This document shows positions 44,940 through 53,448 of a stretch of 64,000 nt of DNA, one piece after another (within the stretch, counting starts at the first letter, position 1; each line of letters opens with the position of its first letter). The notes below the pieces were generated by a model that saw nothing but the letters and a program-made list of their open reading frames with translations, did no database searches and was not told the origin of the DNA. This DNA comes from CALINF01 sp039980455 (GTDB lineage Bacteria; Pseudomonadota; Gammaproteobacteria; Pseudomonadales; Halieaceae). The stretch spans positions 248,001 to 312,000 of the forward strand of contig JBDXCG010000004.1 of assembly GCA_039980455.1 (NCBI GenBank). The letters are read 5' to 3'. The position numbers and the translations under genes are program-made.

Positions 44940-45058
44940 TTAACACACTACCGAATATTACTGCCCCACTATAAGACGCCCGGTTCGTCATTAGCGGTCA
45001 GCATTCGAACCTGTGGATCGCCTGGGCGATTCCGACAATCCCTACTGGAGGACACACG

Positions 45059-46465
45059 ATGTCAGAACATACTCTGAATCTGATCAAAGAGAACGATGTA
45101 CGCTGGATCGACCTGCGTTTCACTGATAGCCATGGTAAGGAGCAGCACGTCTCCATTCCTGCCAGCGAAGTTGATGAAGACTTCTTCGATGGCGGCAAAA
45201 TGTTTGACGGCTCATCTATCGCAGGCTGGAAAGGTATCAATGAATCCGACATGATTTTGATGCCGGATGACAGCGCTTCTGTACTCGACCCTTTCACCGA
45301 CGACACAACACTGATCGTGCGTTGCGACATTGTGGAACCAACGACTATGCAAGGCTACGAGCGTGACCCTCGCTCGGTTGCAAAGCGCGCTGAAGAATAT
45401 TTGGCCTCGACTGGCATCGGAGACACCGCTTTCTTCGGACCCGAGCCAGAGTTCTTCGTGTTTGATGACGTTAAATGGCACGCCGACATGAGTGGCGCCG
45501 GCTACAGCATCAATTCTGAGGAAGCGGCATGGGCATCGAATCACAGCTTTGACGACGGCAACATCGGTCACCGCCCTGGGGTGAAAGGTGGTTACTTCCC
45601 CGTACCACCAGTCGATTCTCTCCACGACATTCGCGCCGCTATGTGCGCTGCGATGGAGCAGATGGGCCTGCCCATTGAAGTGCATCACCATGAAGTGGGC
45701 ACAGCTGGACAGTGCGAAATCGGTGTGAAATTCAATACTCTCGTGAAGAAAGGTGACGAAACCCAGATTCTCAAGTACTGCGTTCACAATGTTGCTCACG
45801 CCTACGGTAAAACTGCGACATTTATGCCTAAGCCCATCGTTGGCGACAACGGCTCCGGCATGCACGTTCACCAGTCTATTTCAAAAGATGGTGTGAATAT
45901 CTTCGCAGGTGACGGCTACGCGGGTCTCTCTGAGACTGCGCTTTACTACATCGGCGGAATCATCAAGCACGCACGTGCACTCAACGCCTTCACCAACGCA
46001 TCTACCAACTCCTACAAGCGTCTGGTACCAGGCTTTGAGGCGCCAGTTATGCTGGCTTACTCGGCACGTAACCGCTCTGCATCCATTCGTATCCCTTACG
46101 AGCCCAACCCCAAGGGCAAGCGTGTGGAAGTGCGGTTCCCCGACCCGACAGCCAATCCATATCTGGCGTTTGCATCAATGCTTATGGCCGGCCTGGACGG
46201 CATCGCAAACAAGCTTCACCCTGGAGATGCTGCAGACAAAGATCTGTATGACCTTCCCCCAGAAGAAGGTAAGGCCATTCCTACAGTGGCCTCCAGCCTG
46301 GATATGGCGCTGGCTGCCCTGGATGAAGACCGTGCATTCCTAACTGCAGGTGGCGTATTCACCGATGATATGATCGATGGATACATCGAGCTTAAGTCAG
46401 CTGAGATCGAACGTCTCAACATGACAACTCACCCAGTTGAGTTTGATATGTACTACTCAGTGTAA
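45059..46465 (+). CDS. glnA: Glutamine synthetase, type I
   Basis: A 468-residue dodecameric enzyme that joins ammonia to glutamate. Typical blocks: FDGSSIAGWKGINESDM, PEPEFF-type metal site (GPEPEFFVFDDV), VHHHEVGTAGQCEIGVKF, MPKPIVGDNGSGMHVHQS and NSYKRLVPGFEAP. The adenylylation tyrosine is in DKDLYDLPPEE, so it should be controlled by GlnE. Two NtrC sites and a sigma54 promoter lie upstream, and a terminator follows 18 bases after the stop, so it is monocistronic rather than joined to ntrBC as in enterics. Confidence 0.98.
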   Translation: MSEHTLNLIKENDVRWIDLRFTDSHGKEQHVSIPASEVDEDFFDGGKMFDGSSIAGWKGINESDMILMPDDSASVLDPFTDDTTLIVRCDIVEPTTMQGYERDPRSVAKRAEEYLASTGIGDTAFFGPEPEFFVFDDVKWHADMSGAGYSINSEEAAWASNHSFDDGNIGHRPGVKGGYFPVPPVDSLHDIRAAMCAAMEQMGLPIEVHHHEVGTAGQCEIGVKFNTLVKKGDETQILKYCVHNVAHAYGKTATFMPKPIVGDNGSGMHVHQSISKDGVNIFAGDGYAGLSETALYYIGGIIKHARALNAFTNASTNSYKRLVPGFEAPVMLAYSARNRSASIRIPYEPNPKGKRVEVRFPDPTANPYLAFASMLMAGLDGIANKLHPGDAADKDLYDLPPEEGKAIPTVASSLDMALAALDEDRAFLTAGGVFTDDMIDGYIELKSAEIERLNMTTHPVEFDMYYSV

Positions 46466-46483
46466 AGATCGCAAAGAACATTC

Positions 46484-46508
46484 AAGCCCGCCCCGTGCGG
46501 GCTTTTTT
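46484..46508 (+). terminator. Rho-independent terminator after glnA
   Basis: AAGCCCGC and GCGGGCTT pair around a short CCCGT loop, followed by a run of T. It lies 18 bases after the glnA stop and separates it from the DUF4124 gene. Confidence 0.93.
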
Positions 46509-46623
46509 GTGCCTGCGTTATCCGCAAGGGAGTAATTAGCGCCGCCGTTGGGCTTCCTTCCTCAAGTTCGCCGCTGCTGCTTTTCTGCTAAGCTGACCTT
46601 TAGAAAAACAGGGTCACTGATTT

Positions 46624-47139
46624 ATGAAACCACTAGTACTGTCGTTATTACTGGCCTTTAGCCTGTGCGCCTCGGCGCAGGTTTATCGCACAACCGATAG
46701 CGAGGGCAACGTTATCTTTACCGATTCTCCACCGCCCGGAAGCACTGCAGCCGAGCAGGTCGATATCAAACCCACCAATACCACGCCACCCCCCAGAGTT
46801 ATTGATCGGAGCGAGCAAGTGACTCCGGATGAGCCAACCGAAATTGCGCCAACGGTTACCATCAGCAATCCTGCCGATGGCGATACCATCCCAATGGGCT
46901 TGGGCAACTTCTCGGTCAGCGCCAGCACAAGCCCACCCCTGCAACCTGAAGAAAGTCTGGTGCTTGAGATCAGTGGCGAACCTTGGGGCGAGCCGCAGAA
47001 AGCGGGCTACTGGGCCGTAACCAATGTACGTCGCGGAGAGCACACGCTCGTTGTGCTCAGACAATCCAGCGAGTCGCAGGACATCATTCGCTCGGACGAG
47101 GTGCGCCTGTTGGTGCTGCGTCCGATCGGCGTTCGCTGA
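46624..47139 (+). CDS. DUF4124 domain exported protein
   Basis: A 171-residue protein with an N-terminal signal peptide (MKPLVLSLLLAFSLCASAQ, cut near residue 19). It is followed at once by a DUF4124 domain (VYRTTDSEGNVIFTDSPPPG). The middle is Pro/Thr-rich and the end resembles an Ig-like fold (VLEISGEPWGEPQKAGYWAV). Proteins like this sit between glnA and ntrB in pseudomonads. The function is unknown; it should act in the envelope. Confidence 0.85.
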   Translation: MKPLVLSLLLAFSLCASAQVYRTTDSEGNVIFTDSPPPGSTAAEQVDIKPTNTTPPPRVIDRSEQVTPDEPTEIAPTVTISNPADGDTIPMGLGNFSVSASTSPPLQPEESLVLEISGEPWGEPQKAGYWAVTNVRRGEHTLVVLRQSSESQDIIRSDEVRLLVLRPIGVR

Positions 47140-47168
47140 AGCGGGACTGGACAATACCGCCTCCGTCA

Positions 47169-47185
47169 TGCACCATATTGGTGCA
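47169..47185 (+). promoter_or_regulatory. NtrC site upstream of ntrB
   Basis: TGCACCATATTGGTGCA is a perfect 17-base dyad matching the NtrC consensus. It is about 160 bases before the predicted sigma54 start and 30 bases past the DUF4124 stop, so it most likely serves ntrBC. Confidence 0.88.
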
Positions 47186-47310
47186 TGATAAATCAAAACC
47201 TTCCCGCGTCGTGTAAAAACAGGCTTTTCTCTTCCGGTTTGTTAGCACTTACTATCTGTGCGGGGCGCGATTTATAGCCATGCAGCCCTATCACATTGAT
47301 GTGCTTCGTT

Positions 47311-47328
47311 TTGGCTCTATTTTTGCTA
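47311..47328 (+). promoter_or_regulatory. Probable sigma54 promoter of ntrBC
   Basis: TTGGCTC-N5-TTGCTA. The -24 GG (47313-47314) and -12 GC (47325-47326) have the required 10-base spacing; the A of GGCAC is T. The ntrB start is about 45 bases further. With the perfect NtrC site upstream, autoregulation is likely, though the one mismatch lowers certainty. Confidence 0.72.
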
Positions 47329-47372
47329 TGTAACACAGCGAACGCGCGTCACAGGCAAAATTCAGGACCCAC

Positions 47373-48428
47373 ATGCAGCACAACCAGCTAGAGATTATCG
47401 ACAGTATCAGCACGGGTGTTATTGCCATGGATGCTGACCTGCAGGTGCTGGCCATCAATGCGGCGGGCCAGGCAATGCTGGAGCTATCCGAGGCTCGCTC
47501 GATGCGGCTACACGCCAGTGAACTCGTTGCCGACTCCGGCGAGTGGGTGTCTACACTAGTCCAGGCGCAAGAGGGAGGCAGCCCGGTAGCTCGCCGAGGG
47601 ATGACGTTACTCCTACTCAGTGGGCACGAAATTCATGTTGACCTAATCGCCACACCAAACCCTGACATGCATTCTGCCAGCACATTAGTGGTTGAACTCC
47701 AGGCCGTCGACAGGCTGCTGCGCATCAGCCGCGAGGAAGGCCGGCTCAATGCACAAGAAACCACCCGCGCCGTCGTACGTGGCCTGGCACACGAAATCAA
47801 AAATCCATTGGGCGGGGTAAGAGGCGCCGCTCAACTGCTGGCCAGGGAGCTGCCCGATCCGCGGCTAGCGGAATACACCGAAGTCATCATTCGCGAAGCA
47901 GACAGGCTGCGCGACCTCGTTGATCAATTGCTGGGGCCGAATCAGAACCCCAAGATGACAAGCATCAATATCCACGAGGTCATCGAGCATGTGCGCAATC
48001 TCATCGTTGCCGAAACGGACAACCGCATCACCATCGTGCGTGACTACGATCCCAGTTTGCCAGAGCTACCGGGCGATCGATCTCAATTGATACAAGCCAT
48101 CCTGAATATCATGCGCAATGCTCTGCAGGCTGCACCGGACCTGGATGCTTGTCAGATCACACTGCGCACTCGTTCTCAACGACAGTTCACCGTAGGAGCA
48201 AAGCGCCATCGCATTATTTGCAGAGTGGACATCATCGATAACGGCGGAGGAATACCAGAAGAACTCCTACATGCCATTTTTGTGCCCATGGTGACAGGGC
48301 GCGCAGATGGCACAGGGCTGGGTCTTTCCATTTCACAGTCTATTGTCGATCAACACGGTGGTCAGATTATGTGCAGTAGCACAGCCGGCCGTACCCGCTT
48401 TTCTATTTATCTACCGATGGAACCTTAA
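47373..48428 (+). CDS. ntrB: Nitrogen regulation sensor kinase NtrB
   Basis: A 351-residue soluble histidine kinase/phosphatase that controls NtrC in response to PII and glutamine. It has an N-terminal PAS domain (residues about 5-100), the phosphoacceptor His140 in GLAHEIKNPLGGVRGA, and the ATPase domain with N-box, VDIIDNGGGIPEELL and GTGLGLSISQSIV. The C-terminal end overlaps nothing, and ntrC begins 1 base after the stop. It is preceded by its own NtrC and sigma54 sites. Confidence 0.96.
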   Translation: MQHNQLEIIDSISTGVIAMDADLQVLAINAAGQAMLELSEARSMRLHASELVADSGEWVSTLVQAQEGGSPVARRGMTLLLLSGHEIHVDLIATPNPDMHSASTLVVELQAVDRLLRISREEGRLNAQETTRAVVRGLAHEIKNPLGGVRGAAQLLARELPDPRLAEYTEVIIREADRLRDLVDQLLGPNQNPKMTSINIHEVIEHVRNLIVAETDNRITIVRDYDPSLPELPGDRSQLIQAILNIMRNALQAAPDLDACQITLRTRSQRQFTVGAKRHRIICRVDIIDNGGGIPEELLHAIFVPMVTGRADGTGLGLSISQSIVDQHGGQIMCSSTAGRTRFSIYLPMEP

Positions 48429-48429
48429 A

Positions 48430-49833
48430 ATGCCGAAAGCCACTAAAGTCTGGGTCGTCGACGACGACAGCTCGATTCGCTGGGTGCTGGAAAGAGCGCT
48501 ATCACAGGCAGGCATAGACAATGAGTGCTTTGAAACCGGTGATGAACTGCTCAATCGAATCGAGACTGACACGCCGGATGTCATCATCAGCGATATCCGC
48601 ATGCCCGGTACCGATGGTCTTGAACTGCTCTCGCATATCACACGCAACCACCCGGAATTACCCGTCATCATTACCACAGCGCACTCCGACCTTGATAGTG
48701 CGGTTGCGTCGTATCAACAGGGTGCTTTCGAATATCTGCCTAAGCCTTTCGATATTGACGAGGTGATCTCTATTACGGAGAGGGCTTTGGCCCAGTCGGC
48801 AGAAAAACAGGGGGACACCCCCGATCAAGAAGAGCTGCCCGCCACCGAAATCATTGGCGAAGCACCTGCTATGCAGGAGGTATTTCGTGCTATTGGCCGC
48901 CTCGCCCACAGCAACATCACTGTTCTGATCAATGGCGAATCGGGTACCGGCAAAGAACTTGTAGCAGCGGCCTTGCATCGCCACAGCCTACGATCAACCA
49001 AGCCCTTTATCGCCCTGAATATGGCCGCAATACCCCGCGACCTTATGGAATCAGAGCTCTTCGGGCATGAAAAAGGGGCTTTTACAGGTGCGAACAGCAA
49101 ACGTGAAGGCCGCTTCGAGCAAGCTGATGGAGGCACGCTCTTCCTGGATGAGATTGGAGACATGCCGGCTGAAACACAAACCCGCCTTCTGCGGGTACTG
49201 GCCGATGGCGAGTTCTATCGCGTTGGCGGTCACACCTCTGTCAAAGTCGATGTGCGAATTATCGCAGCGACACATCAGGATCTGGAGGGTCTGGTTCAGC
49301 GCGGCGACTTCCGTGAAGACCTCTTCCACAGATTGAATGTGATTCGAATCCATATCCCGAGACTGGCTGACCGGCGCGAGGACATACCCCGACTGATGCG
49401 CTATTTCTTTGCTAAGGCAGCGGAAGAACTCGGCGGAGACCCCAAGGTACTTCTCCCCGAAACCGAGCAGTTCCTCACCGCGCTCCAATGGCCAGGCAAT
49501 GTGAGGCAGCTGGAGAACACTTGCCGGTGGATTACAGTGATGGCATCTGGCAGAGAGATTCATTTAACTGATCTGCCGCCTGAGCTTGGAAGAATCGACG
49601 CACCGCAGCTGGAAAGCGAAGAGACTGATTGGCGAGAGTTGTTATGCCAGTGGGCACGCAATGAGCTCGTACAAGGTAAACATCACATTCTGCGACAAGC
49701 AATCCCGGCCTTTGAACGCAGCATGATCGAAGTAGCCTTACACCATTCCCAAGGCCGCAAGCGAGACGCCGCAGAACTGTTGGGCTGGGGTCGCAACACC
49801 TTAACCCGCAAAATGAAAGAGCTGGAGATGTAG
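48430..49833 (+). CDS. ntrC: Nitrogen regulation response regulator NtrC
   Basis: A 467-residue sigma54-dependent activator. The receiver domain has the phosphorylation Asp55 in DVIISDIRMPG. The AAA+ domain has Walker A INGESGTGKELVA, the sigma54-contacting GAFTGA loop (KGAFTGANSKREG) and Walker B GGTLFLDEIGDM. The Fis-type HTH is at the end (GRKRDAAELLGWGRNTLTRK). The ATG at 48430 is 1 base after ntrB; a longer frame overlaps ntrB. Targets in this window are glnA and its own operon. Confidence 0.97.
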   Translation: MPKATKVWVVDDDSSIRWVLERALSQAGIDNECFETGDELLNRIETDTPDVIISDIRMPGTDGLELLSHITRNHPELPVIITTAHSDLDSAVASYQQGAFEYLPKPFDIDEVISITERALAQSAEKQGDTPDQEELPATEIIGEAPAMQEVFRAIGRLAHSNITVLINGESGTGKELVAAALHRHSLRSTKPFIALNMAAIPRDLMESELFGHEKGAFTGANSKREGRFEQADGGTLFLDEIGDMPAETQTRLLRVLADGEFYRVGGHTSVKVDVRIIAATHQDLEGLVQRGDFREDLFHRLNVIRIHIPRLADRREDIPRLMRYFFAKAAEELGGDPKVLLPETEQFLTALQWPGNVRQLENTCRWITVMASGREIHLTDLPPELGRIDAPQLESEETDWRELLCQWARNELVQGKHHILRQAIPAFERSMIEVALHHSQGRKRDAAELLGWGRNTLTRKMKELEM

Positions 49834-49866
49834 CCACCACGTTGGAAGCACGGTTACTATGCTTTC

Positions 49867-50328
49867 ATGTTGAACATCGTTCTGTTTGAACCCGAAATCC
49901 CACCCAATACCGGTAACATTATTCGGCTGTGCGCCAACACGGGCTGTACATTGCACCTGATAGAGCCCCTGGGCTTCGAGCTGGATGATAAACGCCTGCG
50001 TCGTGCCGGGCTCGACTATCGCGAGTTCGCAGACGTTGCAGTTCATGCCAACTTCGCTGCGTTCCTCAAAGGTGGTCACGGGCGTCTTTTTGCGGCGACT
50101 ACCCGAGGCTCGCGGGCATATGACGACATTGCATTCCAGAGCGGTGACACACTGCTATTCGGACCCGAGACACGAGGCCTACCGCAGAAACTTCTGGATG
50201 AACTGGGTGCGGATGCGAGTTTTCGAATTCCCATGCGCGCCGATAGCCGCAGCCTCAATTTGAGCAATGCGGCCGCCATCGTGGTGTACGAAGCGTTACG
50301 TCAGCAGGGTTTCCCATCACTTACATAA
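49867..50328 (+). CDS. trmL: tRNA (cytidine(34)-2'-O)-methyltransferase TrmL
   Basis: A 153-residue SPOUT-fold enzyme that methylates the wobble base of tRNA-Leu isoacceptors. Motif pieces: EPEIPPNTGNIIRLCANTG, LIEPLGFELDDKRLRRAGLD, LLFGPETRGLP and IPMRADSRSLNLSNAAAIVV (the knot). It follows ntrC after 33 bases. The next gene is on the other strand. Confidence 0.95.
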   Translation: MLNIVLFEPEIPPNTGNIIRLCANTGCTLHLIEPLGFELDDKRLRRAGLDYREFADVAVHANFAAFLKGGHGRLFAATTRGSRAYDDIAFQSGDTLLFGPETRGLPQKLLDELGADASFRIPMRADSRSLNLSNAAAIVVYEALRQQGFPSLT

Positions 50329-50380
50329 GCCGCAGCGGCAAGCACTCCTTGCCGACCCACTCCAAAACCGATCAGGCACA

Positions 50381-50405
50381 AAAAAGGGAGCAACAAGCTC
50401 CCTCT
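50381..50405 (-). terminator. Rho-independent terminator after secB
   Basis: On the minus strand GGGAGC and GCTCCC pair around TTGTT, then six T follow. It lies about 40 bases beyond the secB stop. The plus-strand reading has only CTCTT, so it mainly serves the minus-strand operon. Confidence 0.85.
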
Positions 50406-50445
50406 TACGACGCGAAAGTCGCGCGACTCTAAGCGCAGATTAACC

Positions 50446-50946
50446 CTACTGGACAGTAGACTCAGCTGCGGCCTCAGAAGACTGCTCGGCCTGTTGTGCC
50501 ATCGCCTGCTGGTACATTGCTTCGAAGTTAACCGGAGCCAACATGACTGCAGGGAAACCGCCCTTCACGCACAGGTTATCGATCGTCTCACGCGCATAGG
50601 GAAACAGAATAGTGGGTGCCGCGGTGCCCAGAATGCGACGCAGATCTTGATCTTCGAAACCGGTAATAAGGAAAATACCGGCCTGCTGGACTTCCACCAA
50701 AAACGCGGTTTCCTCCTCAACCTTGGCCGTCAGGGTTATTGTCAGAACCACCTCAAAGTTGCCAGCATCATCGATGTGATCGCTGCGGTTATTCAGGTCA
50801 ACCGAGATCTGAGGCTGCCACTGCTTTTTGAACACGTTTGGCGTACTAGGTGACTCAAATGAAATGTCCTTGGTATAAATGCGCTGCATTGAAAACTGCT
50901 GCTGCGCTCCCTCAGTCTGTGCTGCTGCTTGTTGCTCGTCGGCCAT
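50446..50946 (-). CDS. secB: Protein-export chaperone SecB
   Basis: A 166-residue tetrameric chaperone that keeps Sec substrates unfolded. Family blocks are FSMQRIYTKDISFESPSTP, FEVVLTITLTAKVEEETAFL, GIFLITGFEDQDLRRILG and LFPYARETIDNLCVKGGFP. I use the ATG at 50946; a start 15 bases earlier is not conserved. It is the last gene of a rhodanese-grxC-secB operon. Confidence 0.97.
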   Translation of the reverse strand: MADEQQAAAQTEGAQQQFSMQRIYTKDISFESPSTPNVFKKQWQPQISVDLNNRSDHIDDAGNFEVVLTITLTAKVEEETAFLVEVQQAGIFLITGFEDQDLRRILGTAAPTILFPYARETIDNLCVKGGFPAVMLAPVNFEAMYQQAMAQQAEQSSEAAAESTVQ

Positions 50947-50982
50947 GTTGCCGTCCTCCACTTGTTAGAAATTTGTAGACGC

Positions 50983-51246
50983 CTATTGCGTCGATTGAAG
51001 TAACTCATCCAGCTGACCCTGGCGTTCAAGCCTGGCCAGGTCGTCGTAACCACCCACGTGGTGCTTACCAATCCATATCTGCGGTACTGTGTTTCGACCA
51101 CTTAAAGCTGACATTTCCTGGCGCAATGCGGGCTGGCCGTCAACACCAATGTCGGTGTACGCCACCCGCTTACTGTCGAGCAGAGAGCGCGCACGCATAC
51201 AAAATGGGCAGAATCGGGTCGAATACATTTTCACTGCCACGGTCAT
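50983..51246 (-). CDS. grxC: Glutaredoxin 3 GrxC
   Basis: An 87-residue thioredoxin-fold oxidoreductase with the dithiol active site Cys13-Pro-Phe-Cys16 (enterics have CPYC). It uses glutathione to reduce disulfides. TVPQIWIGKHHVGGYDDL is the conserved glutathione-binding loop with cis-Pro. I start at the ATG at 51246 (MTVAVKMYS), 5 bases after the rhodanese stop. secB follows 36 bases downstream. Confidence 0.95.
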   Translation of the reverse strand: MTVAVKMYSTRFCPFCMRARSLLDSKRVAYTDIGVDGQPALRQEMSALSGRNTVPQIWIGKHHVGGYDDLARLERQGQLDELLQSTQ

Positions 51247-51251
51247 TTCCT

Positions 51252-51674
51252 TTACTTCCCTTTCTTGACAGTTGGCAATTGCAGATTGCCCCACTCCAGC
51301 ATGCCGCCGGTCATCTTGTAGACTTTATCGAAGCCATCAGATTTCAGCTGCTTGCCTGCGGCGCCTGAGTGTTGCCCCATTTTGCAAACCAACACCACCG
51401 GCTTGTCGCGATATTTATCCAGCTCGGTCATTCTCGCGGCCAGTTTCGCGGCAGGAATATGCATCGCATCCACAATATGTCCTTGCTTAAAATCTGCGGC
51501 GTCGCGAAGGTCGACAAAAACCCCCTGCTCCGCATTCACCACATTAATCGCCTGCTGTGGCGACAAAGACGGACCGGACTTGCGCGCCTCGTGAAATACC
51601 AGCATGCCGATAGCAACCAGTAGGGCAGCAACAAGAATCCATTGCTGGGCTACAAACTCAAGAATAAGGGCCAT
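51252..51674 (-). CDS. Membrane-anchored rhodanese-like protein
   Basis: A 140-residue protein with one N-terminal membrane helix (about 8-27) and a rhodanese domain. The active-site loop is VLVCKMGQHSGAAGKQL with the catalytic Cys in VCKMG; the pattern fits single-domain sulfurtransferases. It heads the rhodanese-grxC-secB operon, a conserved neighbour set also seen in Pseudomonas. A sulfur-transfer or thiol-redox role is likely. Confidence 0.88.
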   Translation of the reverse strand: MALILEFVAQQWILVAALLVAIGMLVFHEARKSGPSLSPQQAINVVNAEQGVFVDLRDAADFKQGHIVDAMHIPAAKLAARMTELDKYRDKPVVLVCKMGQHSGAAGKQLKSDGFDKVYKMTGGMLEWGNLQLPTVKKGK

Positions 51675-51886
51675 GGTATAAGGTTCTGTCTGTGCGAATT
51701 GGGCTTAAACGAGCTTACGGCAACTACCGACTGCTCAAAAAGGCGGCAAGTATACAAGGTCTTGTCTAGGCGCTCCAGCCCTCAAATCAACGCCCAAATT
51801 GCCGGCATCGGTGATTATTTGCCAGTGTCAGCGGGCACCGGACGCGCTAAAATGCCTCGCTGAAACCTTTTTCCTATGGAAACATC

Positions 51887-53443
51887 ATGACGGATACACA
51901 CAAGGCGCCGACCGTTCTCATCATTTTGGACGGATGGGGATACCGGGAGGATAGCAATGACAACGCTATCGCCAATGGCAACACCCCCGTGTGGGACCGG
52001 TTGTGGGCGAACAACCCGCGTACGCTGGTTTCCGGGTCGGGTCTGGATGTCGGCCTGCCCGCCGGCCAGATGGGCAACTCGGAGGTAGGTCATATGAGCC
52101 TCGGCTCCGGGCGCGTGATATATCAAAATATCACCCGCATCGACCAGGCAATCCAAGACCATAGCTTCAACACAAACCCCGCCTATCTGGAAGGGATTGA
52201 TACTGCCGTGGCTCGCGACGGCGCGATTCACTTGTTCGGGCTGCTGTCAGCTGGCGGTGTGCACAGCCATGAGCAACACATCTTCGCAGCCGCGCGCCTG
52301 GCAGCAGAGCGAGGTGCAAAGCGTATTTATCTGCACGCTTTCCTTGACGGGCGAGATACCCCTCCAAGAAGCGCAGAGGCTTCTCTTGCGCTTGCCGACG
52401 ACCTATTTGCCGAATTAGGCGTGGGTCGCGTCGCCAGCCTGTGCGGCCGCTACTATGCGATGGATCGCGACAATCGTTGGGATCGAATAGAACTCGCCTA
52501 TGACTTACTGACACAAGGCAAGGCGGACTACACCGCCAAGTCATCGACAGACGCGCTACACGCTGCTTACGCACGCGACGAGAACGACGAGTTTGTCATG
52601 CCAACCACAGTGCAAGCTCCGGGTGAAGACGCGGCGATTGTGGGAGATAACGACACAGTACTGTTTATGAACTTTCGATCCGATCGCGCGCGCCAGCTTA
52701 CGCGGGCGTTCGTGGATGAGGGTTTTACGGACTTTCACCGAGAGGTTCACCCGGCACTATCGGCATTCGTTACTACCACCGAATACGCTGCTGACATCAG
52801 CGCTCCTTGCGCCTTCCCGCCAGAATCGCTCGCCAACGTGCTTGGAGACTATGTCGCACAGCAAGATATGACCCAATTGCGGATCGCCGAAACAGAGAAA
52901 TACGCGCACGTTACATTCTTCTTCAGCGGGGGCCGCGAGACACTGTTCGAGGGAGAGAAGCGAATCATGATTCCCTCACCCGATGTGGCGACATATGACC
53001 TGAAACCGGAGATGAGCGCGCCAGAACTGACCGATCAGTTGGTTGAGGCGATTGGCTCCGGGCAATACGACCTCATCGTTTGCAACTATGCCAATGGTGA
53101 TATGGTTGGACATACCGGAGTCTACTCTGCTGCGATCAAGGCTGTAGAGGCGCTGGATGGTTGCCTTGAGCGCGTCGAGCAGGCCGTGCTGGCAGCCGGA
53201 GCTCAGGCACTGGTCACGGCCGATCACGGTAACTGCGAGCAAATGCTGGATTACGAATCAGGACAGCTTCACACACAACACACTACCGAACATGTCCCGC
53301 TTGTGTACATCGGCTCCACACCTATGTCGCTGGACCCCGCAGGCGGTATTCTTGCAGATATCGCACCGACACTACTCCAACTGATGCAGTTACCGCAGCC
53401 AACTGAAATGTCAGGGCGCAGTCTAGTTCTGCCTGCTATCTAG
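51887..53443 (+). CDS. gpmI: 2,3-bisphosphoglycerate-independent phosphoglycerate mutase
   Basis: A 518-residue monomeric glycolytic enzyme of the alkaline-phosphatase superfamily. It interconverts 3- and 2-phosphoglycerate using two manganese ions. The phosphorylated serine is Ser65 in MGNSEVGHMSLGSGR. Metal ligands appear in HLFGLLSAGGVHSHEQH, NYANGDMVGHTG and VTADHGNCEQM. It is divergent from the rhodanese gene and 5 bases before envC. Confidence 0.97.
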   Translation: MTDTHKAPTVLIILDGWGYREDSNDNAIANGNTPVWDRLWANNPRTLVSGSGLDVGLPAGQMGNSEVGHMSLGSGRVIYQNITRIDQAIQDHSFNTNPAYLEGIDTAVARDGAIHLFGLLSAGGVHSHEQHIFAAARLAAERGAKRIYLHAFLDGRDTPPRSAEASLALADDLFAELGVGRVASLCGRYYAMDRDNRWDRIELAYDLLTQGKADYTAKSSTDALHAAYARDENDEFVMPTTVQAPGEDAAIVGDNDTVLFMNFRSDRARQLTRAFVDEGFTDFHREVHPALSAFVTTTEYAADISAPCAFPPESLANVLGDYVAQQDMTQLRIAETEKYAHVTFFFSGGRETLFEGEKRIMIPSPDVATYDLKPEMSAPELTDQLVEAIGSGQYDLIVCNYANGDMVGHTGVYSAAIKAVEALDGCLERVEQAVLAAGAQALVTADHGNCEQMLDYESGQLHTQHTTEHVPLVYIGSTPMSLDPAGGILADIAPTLLQLMQLPQPTEMSGRSLVLPAI

Positions 53444-53448
53444 CCAAC

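Larger units (their letters stand above)
44592..45058. other. Regulatory gap between typA and glnA
   Basis: This 467-base gap separates the divergent typA (left) and glnA (right). It contains two NtrC operators, one sigma54 promoter and, presumably, the typA promoter near 44592-44760, which I cannot pinpoint. No further gene is supported. Confidence 0.7.

Noticed and set aside
45212..45871. 219-residue minus-strand frame inside glnA
   Set aside because: It is antisense to highly conserved glnA codons and resembles no known protein.
46648..47196. 182-residue minus-strand frame over the DUF4124 gene
   Set aside because: The plus-strand protein has a signal peptide and recognised domain, and the minus frame runs across the NtrC site.
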